Source of the DNA: Eunapius fragilis
Lineage: Eukaryota; Porifera; Demospongiae; Spongillida; Spongillidae
DNA length: 64,000 nucleotides
Direction: 5' to 3'
Assembly: GCA_963681505.1 (NCBI GenBank)
Contig: OY811979.1
Coordinates: 7,858,736 to 7,922,735, forward strand
Translations under genes and position numbers: made by a program
Shown here: one piece after another, positions 56,488 to 64,000 of the stretch
Layout of the letters: every line of letters begins with the position of its first letter
How positions within the stretch are numbered: the first letter of the stretch is position 1
The notes under the pieces: model-generated
Seen by the model: the letters and a program-made list of their open reading frames with translations, nothing else
What the model was told of the DNA's origin: nothing
Databases searched by the model: none

Positions 56488-57555
56488 CCTTTTGCACCAA
56501 ACGATGATTCTCACCAAACGATGATACTCTTTTTAATGCGTTCAATTGGATTAACGGTATTCCTCCACCTACATTACACAAGTACCATTAATCCTATTCC
56601 AATTTAAAGTAAATGAGATTCATGGTTTTGTGCATAAGGTATATATACTTTAATGACATTCATGATACTGCAGGATTACTATATGGACGTAGGTACTCTA
56701 CATGCACCATTGTTCTAAATTCCACTGATGTGCTATTTGCTCTTAAGGGGAAGAGTACCAAGCAATTAATTGCAAGGAGCTAGGTTGCTTTATAACCTTG
56801 CAACAATACCCAATATATTGCAATCTGACAGTCAATGGCAGACCACGTAATCCTCAAAGCAAGTGGAGGATGATACCTTGTCATAACGTTGGCCATTTCA
56901 TCTCAAGTATCATTGGAATGCGCGCGAAAAATTTTGTGGTGCGCATTCCAATTTTTCCACAGGGGAAGAGTACGTTCTGGTTTCCAGGCTATTGTGGTTT
57001 TGCGGATTTAAATGGCTAGTGTATTTCGTCGCAGATTTGCATTGTACGTTACATGCGCCGGCTTAGTTTCTTTGCTATGTTAAAATTTAAAATTGAAATT
57101 TGCAATGGTCTTGCAGCAAGGTGCATTCAACCTTGATGGGTACTAATAATACAGCACGAATCAAAATAACTGCGGAAAGAAACGACCGTGGGTTAGCATT
57201 TTGGAATACATTTACCTTACGTATAAATAACAGCCTACTACGTATCTCGCAATTTACAGACTAAAATATAGTACTAACCAAGGAATAAGCAATAGGAATG
57301 AGCTATTTAGCAACTTCACGAAGTGCACTCCGTAGAAATGTATATCGCAAGTAAGACACGTCATAAGCTAATTATATTCATATTCAGGTACGAGGGGGGT
57401 CCAGACACCCTGGACCCCCCCCCCTCGCTCGATCCGCCACTGGACTACGCAAACAGTGACGGCGATCTCGAACGCTTCATTGTAATAGCTCGTGAGAACC
57501 AAAGTGGTTAAAACGGCACATGTTCTAATTATAATCATTGCTTAATTATTTCATA
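56488..57555. other. No gene recognised; short palindromes
   Basis: Contains a stem ATTGGAATGCGC/GCGCATTCCAAT (56917-56957) and a GGGGGGTCCA/TGGACCCCCC stem (about 57394-57422). Short open frames have no known motif. Confidence 0.4.
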
Positions 57556-57657
57556 ATCTACCGCTGTAACTAAACTATTCCTTCCATTTTAGCAATATAC
57601 CATGCATGCTAATAATTTATCGATCCAACATTTATCGATGCCGTAACGTACCTTTGG

Positions 57658-58548
57658 CAGGGCCGTAGGAATAGGTCCGGCAAGTCCGGCATCCGCCGGA
57701 CGAACGAGGAAAAAAAAAATTTTAAATTTAAATTTTTACAAGTCATCGGCCCTTTTTGAGACAATGAGTAGAGCTGGAGAGCATTGCATGGCATGCGCAG
57801 CGCCGCATGCATGTATTGTATACAAGGACCAGTGTATGGATGAATTTTTATTTGCCTCTCGTGTGAATTTTGAAGTGAAGCTCAGTTCTTGTTTTCTGTG
57901 ACCTGCTCCGTGCCATTATTATACATTCGTCGGTGCATCATACATTTGCAGCGCAATTCAGCCTGTTTATATTTTCGCTATCCCAAGGGCAGCAAACACT
58001 TCTATGTGAAGTTTAAAAAGTTCTGCAGTTGATTTTATAGAACCGCCAGCGACAAATGCTACATCTGAACGATATTTTAGTGCTTTGAGACGAGTGAAAA
58101 CCTATCTCAGCACAACAATGTCTCAACAAAGGCTTAATCGTTTGATGCCTCCATGTTCATAAAGACAGGACAGATAAACTGAATCTTAAAGCCAAATTCA
58201 ATGACTTCGTGTAAAGCTCCCAACATGTTTTAGATTTAGATTGCACTAAGCCATTGTCTGTTATACGACTGATTGAATTTATAGCTGGGCATGCAGCAGA
58301 ATTGTACAGAGAATTACGAAAGTGCACATAGGGATCATCATAATTATAGTGGAGCGTAACTGTTATTATGTTTTGTAACTTAAAAAGTGTGAAAGTTGCA
58401 AAGCGGCTGGGGCGGAGCCCCAGACCCCAAATAGAGAGTGCTACCGCTTTGCTGGCGGACAGTGGTTACCTTGATACACACCCACTTCTTTCCCTTGTGA
58501 ATATAATTACATTCCCCGGACCACATATTTACAGCCCCTACGGGCCTG
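57658..58548 (+). mobile_element. hAT element remnant, 891 bp, nested
   Basis: Ends CAGGGCCGTAGG and CCTACGGGCCTG are imperfect inverted repeats. TTTGG appears on both sides (57653-57657 and 58549-58553). The undisturbed sequence is visible in the mirrored arm at 54.72 kb, which proves an insertion. The interior plus strand (58045-58160) reads NATSERYFSALRRVKTYLST, then TMSQQRLNRLM, the hAT C-terminal dimerisation region. A GGGGCGGAGCCCC palindrome lies near the right end. Internally deleted, with no DDE core. Confidence 0.85.
58045..58160 (+). pseudogene. hAT transposase C-terminal fragment
   Basis: ATSERYFSALRRVKTYL and MSQQRLNRLM are diagnostic of the hAT dimerisation domain, ending MPPCS and stop. 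Only about 38 residues remain, so the source was a longer transposase. Confidence 0.8.
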
Positions 58549-58709
58549 TTTGGGTGGTCGTTTTGTTGTTCCTTTCGGTCCGCGCTTGACATACGCAGAT
58601 CTGGCAGCATCTTTCCATTTTTAGATGCTAGAGTGGAATCAGAATTGTCCTTGAGATTGCCATCGAATTTGATACCGCTGGTTATTTTATACTGGTGCGT
58701 CATGAACAT
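58549..58709 (-). pseudogene. First exon in right arm of the 5-kb element
   Basis: Minus strand from ATG 58709 (or 58703): MTHQYKITSGIKFDGNLKDN, then STLASKNGK, MLPDLRMSS and DRKEQQNDHPK, reaching the exon end where the hAT element has inserted. The mirrored left arm (54555-54728, plus strand) keeps HRYKITSVIKFDG, NLKDNSDST and ARYRKDQQNDHPK with its GTACGT donor, but has lost the ATG and gained a stop. The N-terminus differs from the lysine-repeat type at 59.9 kb, while the NDHPK-donor junction is shared. Confidence 0.5.
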
Positions 58710-59109
58710 TGTAATAGCTGATGTAATGTGCTATTTGTACATCAACACCAAATAAGGTACTACTAGCTTCAGCTAATTGTCCGATAAGTTAGGCGTATAA
58801 CAGACACCTGAAGATAACATGCGGACACATCTTGAAACGATTGGTACACAATGGCGTGCTTTACAAACGTTCCTGTCGTGAGTTATGCTATCCCGAAGGA
58901 AGAAGAAGACGACGACGACGGAGGAAAATTTTTTAGGTAGGACTGGGTACGGACGATGGGGACGAGTATTTTTATTCTCTAAAAGTACACCGCCTTATGA
59001 CACAGATATAACGCAGAACTGTTCTCCTTTGTGATATTGCTCGATTGCCACTAAGAGCGAAGCGATTGACGTTTTTTAATGACTTCATGATACTGCAGGA
59101 TTCCTATAT

Positions 59110-59131
59110 GGAACCTACTCGCGTAGGTTCC
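59110..59131. repeat. Terminal hairpin E
   Basis: Nine-base perfect stem GGAACCTAC/GTAGGTTCC, loop TCGC. Inside neighbour is GATTCCTATAT, outside is GATTCAGTG. Confidence 0.85.
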
Positions 59132-59278
59132 GATTCAGTGATGGAAGGTTCCTGACTCGTTCCTGCGTTTTGTGTCAGCTATGCGATCTGCGTTGTCGTA
59201 GGCGGGGTTTGCTGGGGAAGTGGTTATGGACTTAATGAGCACAATTAACGACCAGCTGACGTCCTTGCAGCAAATTGG

Positions 59279-59626
59279 ATGCCGGGCAAGCCGGCTGCTT
59301 TCGACTTCACTGTCACATCACCGCTAGTTTCTAGCAATTCACCTGAAGCGAGTGTGACAGCCTTTGCAGCCGAGGAACGCAAGCATAAGTCAAATGATGC
59401 CAAATGTACTGAATTTGATTGGGTGTCCATCCCGCTTGCAGTAGAGACGTATGGTTGCTGGGGTACAGAAGCTAAGTGGGCATTATCTCATCTTGCTCCC
59501 CGACTGGCCATAAGACAGAACTGCCCAAAGTCCGTAGCCATCGCAGCTCTATACGGAAGGCTGAACCTGACCCTTGTTAGGGCAAATGTCAGGGCAATCC
59601 TTGGCAGAGCGTTCCAAGATCATTAA
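59279..59626 (+). pseudogene. C-terminal domain of a non-LTR-type retroelement protein
   Basis: The frame reads GKPAAFDFTVTSPL, NSPEASVTAFAAEERKH, CTEFDWVSIPLAVETYGCWG and LYGRLNLTLVRANVRAIL, then a stop. I recall this conserved segment from the end of reverse-transcriptase-containing proteins in sponges, corals and molluscs, and its D...E-x-YG pattern hints at a nuclease-like fold. It is 115 codons and open. The upstream reverse transcriptase is missing, so it is a 5'-truncated insertion, as expected for LINE-type copies. It starts 150 bp outside hairpin E. Confidence 0.6.
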
Positions 59627-59799
59627 ATAAACTTAAACTTAAGTAGGTTAGAATCTCGTGTGTGTATATATGTGTATTCTCTTGCAGTGTGCGTACTTTC
59701 TATTTAAATACGATGCAAATTTTTTAAATGTTGTCATAATAAGAATACTATGTGCATATCATGTTTAGGAGACATATTTACCCGCCGATAAATGTTAGT

Positions 59800-59937
59800 T
59801 CAGTCTGCTATGTAGCTGTCTCGACCGCTTTTTTTTTTCGCATTGTACCGAAAGCGGGATGACTCTAACTCGTCGTCTTGATTTTGGAGGTATTCCTCTC
59901 GTCGTTTAGCTCTCTTCTTTTGTTTACGTGAAGGCAT
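59800..59937 (-). CDS. Lysine-rich small ORF of hairpin family
   Basis: 45 codons from ATG 59937: MPSRKQKKRAKRREEYLQN, QDDELESSRFRY, then KKKSGRDSYIAD and stop. Homologous to 8716-8597 and to the start of 19.26 and 41.70 kb. The poly-A run encoding KKK probably carries a frame slip relative to the DPEKKRASVRDSY units of other copies. Likely the start of a spliced gene, now cut short. Confidence 0.5.
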   Translation of the reverse strand: MPSRKQKKRAKRREEYLQNQDDELESSRFRYNAKKKSGRDSYIAD

Positions 59938-60412
59938 TGTGAAAAAAAAAGGTGAACAAAACTGCTGTTTATAACATTGTAATATACGGGGAATGTCGCC
60001 ATACATGGAACGGTTAAATATAGCACTCCATATATGTAATTATTACGTATATCAGTATCTTACTTTATTGATATATCTGATACCTGAAGATGTCCTTCCA
60101 GAAGATTCTAAAGCGATCGGTATAACTTGCGCTCTTTAAAACCATTCCTATCCCGAGCTATACTCACCCGAGAAGACGGAGAAGAATTGGCCTGGGGACG
60201 ATATAAAACTTGTTCTCTTAAAGCAAACAGTTCGAAGACTGGAACAAAACATTAAAATGACCGTCCTTGCCTTCTGGTTCGATAGCAACAAAGATGTAAA
60301 CTATCCGTTTCTTGGTACGCGAGTTATACGGTGGGCGCGTTTTTAAAATGATATTCACGACCCTGGTCAATTTTCATATAGGAACTACTAACGTAGTTCC
60401 TAACGTAGTTCC
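59800..60412 (-). mobile_element. Hairpin-family element copy (D)
   Basis: The right end hairpin 60381-60400 (GGAACTAC-TAAC-GTAGTTCC) is followed by a partial repeat TAACGTAGTTCCTATATA. Inward is the tail (60100-60370: GCGATCGGTATAACTTGCGC, CCCGAGAAGACGGAGAAGAA), then the shared 160-bp upstream region (GATACCTGAAGATGTCCTTC also at 8.91 kb), then the first-exon ORF on the minus strand. The left end is not found. Confidence 0.65.
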
Positions 60413-60882
60413 TATATATAGGAAAAGCGTGTGTGTCTTCTAACCCATGGGGCAAGTTGTCACATATACACTGCTTCTTTGCGTGCACATAATTTAAAGA
60501 ACAACTGAAATCGTCATTCTGAAGCCAGATTGAAAAAATTAATTAAAACGGGTTTGTTGAATAAGCTAGTGTACTCGAAGTTGTGTCTCAGTCCCCTATA
60601 TCTGACTGTGTACAAACATACCCACATGACTGATGACGCCCAAGCGGGACATTAATAAGCTGTACGGTTTACAGTGTGGCGCGCGGCCGAGGCAATATTC
60701 ATGGTGCCAATTGGATCCCGGATTCGTAATCGGGGACTCCTGTGACTGGTTTCAATGACTCCAAAACCCAACTAGATAGCTCCTACCAGTATAAGGGTGC
60801 GGCATTACTACAGTCACAGTGTGCTATATAGCTACAGATAAAACTTACATGTCGCATTGGCGGAACAATTTTAAAATTATTA
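60413..60882. other. No gene recognised
   Basis: Spacer between two hairpin-family copies. It may contain intron or exon sequence of the minus-strand gene that starts at 62693, but I could not support an exon. Confidence 0.3.
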
Positions 60883-61214
60883 ACAAGTAAATAAAAACAT
60901 TCTCTACGAGAAAGTTGGTGGGATATAGGATTTGATTATGACATTGGTGGTGTAAAAAGCAAGGAAACAAGGTCTTATTAGAAGGGAAAATGTCATAGTC
61001 CTATATTTAGCACATTTCTAGGGCATGTGTTGTTTGTGTGCTAAATATAGGACTATGACATTTTCCCTTCTGATAAGACCTTGTTTCCTTGCTTTTTACA
61101 CCACCAATGTCATAATCAAATCCTATATCCCACCAACTTTCTCGTAGAGAATGTTTTTATTTACTTGTTTTCTTTATTTTTTTCATACCCATTTAATTAT
61201 ACAAGACATTAGCA

Positions 61215-61349
61215 TTAGTCTCGTACCTAGACCGTCTATGACGTAAGCGATTATCGCTGTAAACACTACGTCCATACGTATGGACGTAGTGATTATACTG
61301 TTTACAGCGATAATCGCTTACGTCATAGACGGTCTGGGTACGAGACTAA
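61215..61349. repeat. Perfect-type palindrome, 135 bp
   Basis: TTAGTCTCGTACC...GACGTAAGCGATTATCGCTG is mirrored by CAGCGATAATCGCTTACGTC...GGTACGAGACTAA, with an inner palindrome CACTACGTCCATACG / CGTATGGACGTAGTG. Probably a separate foldback inserted in copy F. Confidence 0.85.
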
Positions 61350-61713
61350 CAAGACAGATAGTCGATTGTTTATCAAAGTATTATATTATATAAAAGCGAG
61401 TCCTCCAGCCGATTCTGAAGCTATTGGTGAAATTTTCATCGCTTAGAAATGTTCCTGTCCTGAGTTATGCGTTGCCAAGAAGGAGAAGAAGAAGACGACC
61501 CGCCCCTTGTTCCGAGACTGGGTACGAGGAAGGGCAGTACACTCTTGTTCTCAACAACCACGCGGTTCAGCGACATGAAACAAAAACGAAACTACTCATT
61601 TTTGACTTCTAGATCGATTGCTAATACAAGCTACACGATCCGATCGTCGGGAGTGTTGTTACAGACGGTCGCGTTTTTTTAATGACATTCATTGTCGTGG
61701 TCAAATCCTATAT

Positions 61714-61735
61714 GGAAGTTTCTAACGAAACTTCC
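61714..61735. repeat. Terminal hairpin F
   Basis: Nine-base stem GGAAGTTTC/GAAACTTCC, loop TAAC. CCTATAT precedes it on the element side. Confidence 0.85.
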
Positions 61736-61820
61736 GATTTGTAAATGAATACCCTGGAAGCTATACTGCATACTGATGATACACAGGAAAACGAATACGT
61801 ATATACATGCACGTACGTAC

Positions 61821-62693
61821 CGGCACCTCTGAACTCAACGGTACGGTTGTAAGTGAGACCGTCGTCATCAGACACGGCGATCATCAACGTATGGACCTCC
61901 ACGCTGTATTCAGTTAACGCAATCCTCGTAGGACCTATGCATGATGAGAGGAGGCGCAGGCGTTACAAAAAACGGGTGCGTATTGTGTAACAAACATGCA
62001 GTCCATGGCGAACTGTCAATGGCACATAGTGCTTGAAAACGTTGCTTATTAACGCAACAAGCAATTTTAAACTCCAATTTGGAATAGTCCGTCGTTTCGT
62101 AACACCGAACATCCAGCGGTTTAACTGCATGCAAGAAACTGCATAGTTTAAGATCTCATATCATTATAATGAACAAACCTGCATTAAACTGAAATGAATT
62201 ATTAACTCCGTTTGCAATGATGTGGACCGTGTGTGGGCCATCAAAATAAGTGGTATCGACGAAGAAAAACGGATAGACTGGAAAAAAAAATCCTTATATC
62301 TTGTGACCCACCCTGTTATGTACTCGTGGTGCTGAATTCACCTCCATTACATCTGTTCGTCTCTGTATCAACAAAACAAGTTGCTTTACCAAAGGTCGAT
62401 GACGAACAGTCGATCTCCAACCGCCCAGTGGCCTCATTGCGATTAGACGAACACAGCACAGCATCACTTGCTGCAGGCGGAATAATATTACATTATCGGA
62501 TTATGTCGCAGTGTGCTCGGACAGAATAAAAATTACTAACCTGTGATGCTGCGAAGACGAAAGTGAACGTGTTTACTAACAGAAGATAGTACATACCTTG
62601 CTTTTGTGCATGGCCTACTGTGGCATGAGATTTAATACGGTAGGGGTCACGTGCATGCTGCAATATCATTATGATGGCCAGTAAAAACCTCAT
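61821..62693 (-). CDS. Secreted or receptor protein, first three exons
   Basis: Exon 1 (62693-62597) begins MRFLLAIIMILQHARD, a short signal peptide, and ends KQ in phase 1 at donor GTATGT. Exon 2 (62470-62324, 147 bp) reads ASDAVLCSSNRNEATGRLEI, then DCSSSTFGKATCFVDTE and NRCNGGEFS, with four cysteines. Exon 3 (61934-61821, 114 bp) reads PTRIALTEYSVEVHTLMIAV, then SDDDGLTYNRTVEFRGA, resembling an Ig/FN3-like strand pattern. All junctions are phase 1 and in frame with GT-AG signals. Later exons are missing; copy F and other transposons lie downstream. The membrane-and-tail exon at 47578-47268 is also minus strand with a phase-1 acceptor and could be its distant end. I chose the second Met because the signal peptide starts there. 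Confidence 0.55.
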
Positions 62694-63294
62694 TGTGACG
62701 TCTGACGTATCGTGGCCCAGCAGGTCACAGTAATGCAATTATGCATGGTTTCGTAGAAATTGTTATGTGTTTGAGGTACAAAACCGCGCAGGTTTTGGGT
62801 TCAAATAAATACCACACGCGTTGCCTGACATCAATTAAATACGTATATACGGCTCGTTTTTTTTTTTTTTAAAATGCATAAGCAAGTTTTTTGTTAGATA
62901 CTGGGCTGGGCATGCACACACGCAATTACATATGGACACACATACCCCCACACACACTCACACACACGCACATACACCACGCACGCATGCACGCAGCCAC
63001 GCACCAAAGCCTCTTTCGGTTTCCAACTAATAGGGGTGTAGGATGTGTTGTATCCTTACACATGATCGCCCACATCAGGGGAGGCGGAAAGGGGGGGGGG
63101 GGGGGGGGGGGGGGGGGACAAGGAGGAGGGCTGTAGGACCCGCAAATATGAGGTTGAGGGGGGGAGGGGAGGCAGAGCCTCCCCATAATTGTGACACACC
63201 TTAATATGAATAAGCGTTAGCGGTGTGGTTCAGGTAATGTGATTCGCTGCCACGCCCGCCGGTATGCCACTCATCGATTTAATTACCTGCCCAT
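62694..63294. other. No gene recognised; poly-T, (CA)n and poly-G tracts
   Basis: Holds a T12 run near 62858, CA-rich sequence at 62930-62985 and a run of about 26 G at 63092-63117, next to an assembly gap. Nothing coding. Confidence 0.4.
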
Positions 63295-63494
63295 NNNNNN
63301 NNNNNNNNNNNNNNNNNNNNNNNNNNNNNNNNNNNNNNNNNNNNNNNNNNNNNNNNNNNNNNNNNNNNNNNNNNNNNNNNNNNNNNNNNNNNNNNNNNNN
63401 NNNNNNNNNNNNNNNNNNNNNNNNNNNNNNNNNNNNNNNNNNNNNNNNNNNNNNNNNNNNNNNNNNNNNNNNNNNNNNNNNNNNNNNNNNNNNN
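63295..63494. other. Assembly gap, 200 N
   Basis: Exactly 200 N, probably a standard-size scaffold join. Order and orientation across it are not proved by the sequence. Confidence 0.99.
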
Positions 63495-63649
63495 GGACGA
63501 TTACTCCTAAGGGGGCACATGCTATCCTAGGATACGATGTCCAGGGGGACAGTGGCTCCCTAGGACTGGCTGTCCGGCGGACGCAGAATTCTAGGACCAG
63601 CAGTCCGGTCGGACGCATTATCCGGGGACGCTTATCCTGTGACACCGGC
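63495..63649. other. Non-rRNA sequence joined to 28S
   Basis: Contains repeated GTCCGGCGGACG / GTCCGGTCGGACG and TCCTAGGA palindromes. It does not match the expected LSU continuation (AAGCCCGG...). It may be a diverged expansion segment, an insertion or a chimera. Confidence 0.4.
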
Positions 63650-63758
63650 CTTCTCACCCATTTAAAGTTTGAGAATAGGTTGAGGTTGATTCAACCCCAA
63701 GACCTCTAATCATTCGCTTTACCTCATGAAACTGCCATCGGGTTCCAGCTATCCTGTT

Positions 63759-63789
<31 letters not shown>

Positions 63790-64000
63790 TGTTCGATTAG
63801 TCTTTCGCCCCTATACCCAAGTTTGACGATCGATTTGCACGTCAGAATCGCTACGAGCTTCCACCAGAGTTTCCTCTGGCTTCAACGTACTCAGGCATAG
63901 TTCACCATCTTTCGGGGTCGCAACAGGCACGCTCTCACTCGAATCCCTTCACAAGTGAATAGGATCGGTCGACGATGGGCACCCGGAGGGTGCTCTCGCC
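63650..64000 (-). rRNA. 28S ribosomal RNA, internal segment
   Basis: The minus strand reads the conserved eukaryotic LSU core: CTTGTGAAGGGATTCGAGTG, GAACTATGCCTGAGTACGTT, GAAACTCTGGTGGAAGCTCG, CGAACAATCTAGTAGCTGG, GATTAGAGGTCTTGGGG and CAAACTTTAAATGGGTGAGAAG. Past about 63650 it departs from the expected sequence. It is cut by the window end on its 5' side. Either a true rDNA fragment, a pseudogene, or a mis-joined contig. Confidence 0.9.

Larger units (their letters stand above)
54131..59134. mobile_element. 5.0-kb palindromic element capped by hairpins (pair H and E)
   Basis: Left end: hairpin 54134-54155 (GGAACCTAC-GTGA-GTAGGTTCC). Right end: hairpin 59110-59131 (GGAACCTAC-TCGC-GTAGGTTCC). 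The arms mirror each other for about 650-700 bp (54134-54820 against 59131-57560, the latter interrupted by a hAT insertion). Each arm contains the tail module and a first exon ending at the same splice donor (ACCACCCAAAG then GTACGT on the left; the same context, carrying the hAT insertion, on the right). The centre holds foldbacks and other repeats and no transposase. Non-autonomous member of the hairpin family. Confidence 0.7.
60883..61735. mobile_element. Foldback + tail + hairpin unit (copy F)
   Basis: A 286-bp foldback (60883-61168), a nested 135-bp palindrome (61215-61349), the tail module (61390-61710: GAGTCCTCCAGCCGATTCTG, GACTGGGTACGAGGAAGGGC, ACCACGCGGTTCAG) and the terminal hairpin 61714-61735 (GGAAGTTTC-TAAC-GAAACTTCC). 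It is the mirror image of copies B and C. It lies just beyond the donor of exon 61821-61934 of the minus-strand gene, so it is probably intronic. Confidence 0.75.

Noticed and set aside
54131..59134. Polinton or MULE based on long inverted arms
   Set aside because: No polymerase B, integrase or MuDR domain, no 6-bp or 9-bp duplication, and termini are hairpins.
1..64000. tRNA, 5S rRNA or snRNA genes
   Set aside because: I looked for B-box and cloverleaf-like patterns by eye and found none convincing; a tRNAscan or Infernal run would be decisive.
1..64000. Bacterial contamination
   Set aside because: The ISXO2-type and Tc1-type genes contain introns, and Ig, LRR and collagen exons with GT-AG introns lie throughout.

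Overview
The window looks like nuclear DNA of an early-branching metazoan. A demosponge related to Amphimedon is my best guess; a cnidarian is possible. The reasons are short GT-AG introns (about 53-105 bp in the immunoglobulin gene, 56 bp in a transposase), many metazoan domain types (Ig receptor with tyrosine tail motifs, 54-bp collagen exons, nischarin-like LRRs, BEN domain), a lysine-rich YKADPE/ASVRDSY repeat family that I remember as common in sponge genomes, and a dense mixed load of DNA transposons and retroelements. I see no bacterial operons, Shine-Dalgarno organisation or CRISPR arrays. Species and all homologies are from memory and inspection only.

Layout. 0.8-3.7 kb: decayed DIRS-like (tyrosine-recombinase) retrotransposon, minus strand. 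3.86-8.43 kb: one 4.57-kb Tc1/mariner-like element with TA target duplications, carrying a multi-exon BEN-domain gene, a 60-bp satellite and a split transposase. 9.5-10.0 kb: broken fibrillar-collagen exons. 10.1-11.7 kb: rearranged RecQ-type helicase halves. 14.1-16.4 kb: a TIR element and an ISXO2/Merlin-type transposase with one intron. 17.2-21.3 kb: foldback MITE, a hairpin-capped repeat copy, a 1-kb minisatellite and a Ty3/gypsy fragment. 23.1-27.2 kb: leucine-rich-repeat gene (nischarin-like) with a 1.3-kb GGA tract in one intron. 30.8-33.7 kb: pogo-like and gypsy remnants. 34.46-38.95 kb: the best preserved host gene, a seven-Ig-domain single-pass receptor whose cytoplasmic tail carries two ITIM-like motifs around a proline-rich linker. 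39.7-40.5 kb: TPR-like fragment and tandem repeat. 42.5-45.5 kb: complete but frameshifted piggyBac-like element with TTAA duplications. 47.3-47.6 kb: exon for a transmembrane segment and tyrosine-rich tail. 48.0-61.7 kb: nested repeats dominated by one family with short terminal hairpins, by foldback MITEs and by two large palindromic elements. 61.8-62.7 kb: first three exons of a secreted or receptor protein, minus strand. 63.3-63.5 kb: 200-N gap, followed by a 28S rRNA segment on the minus strand at the scaffold edge.

How it fits together. Most coding sequence here belongs to transposons and is inactivated. The host genes are the Ig/ITIM receptor, the LRR gene, the two minus-strand receptor pieces and perhaps the collagen remnant. 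The three most unusual items are the hairpin family, whose stems differ between copies but stay self-complementary; the Tc1-like element that carries a spliced BEN-domain gene; and the ITIM-tailed Ig receptor.
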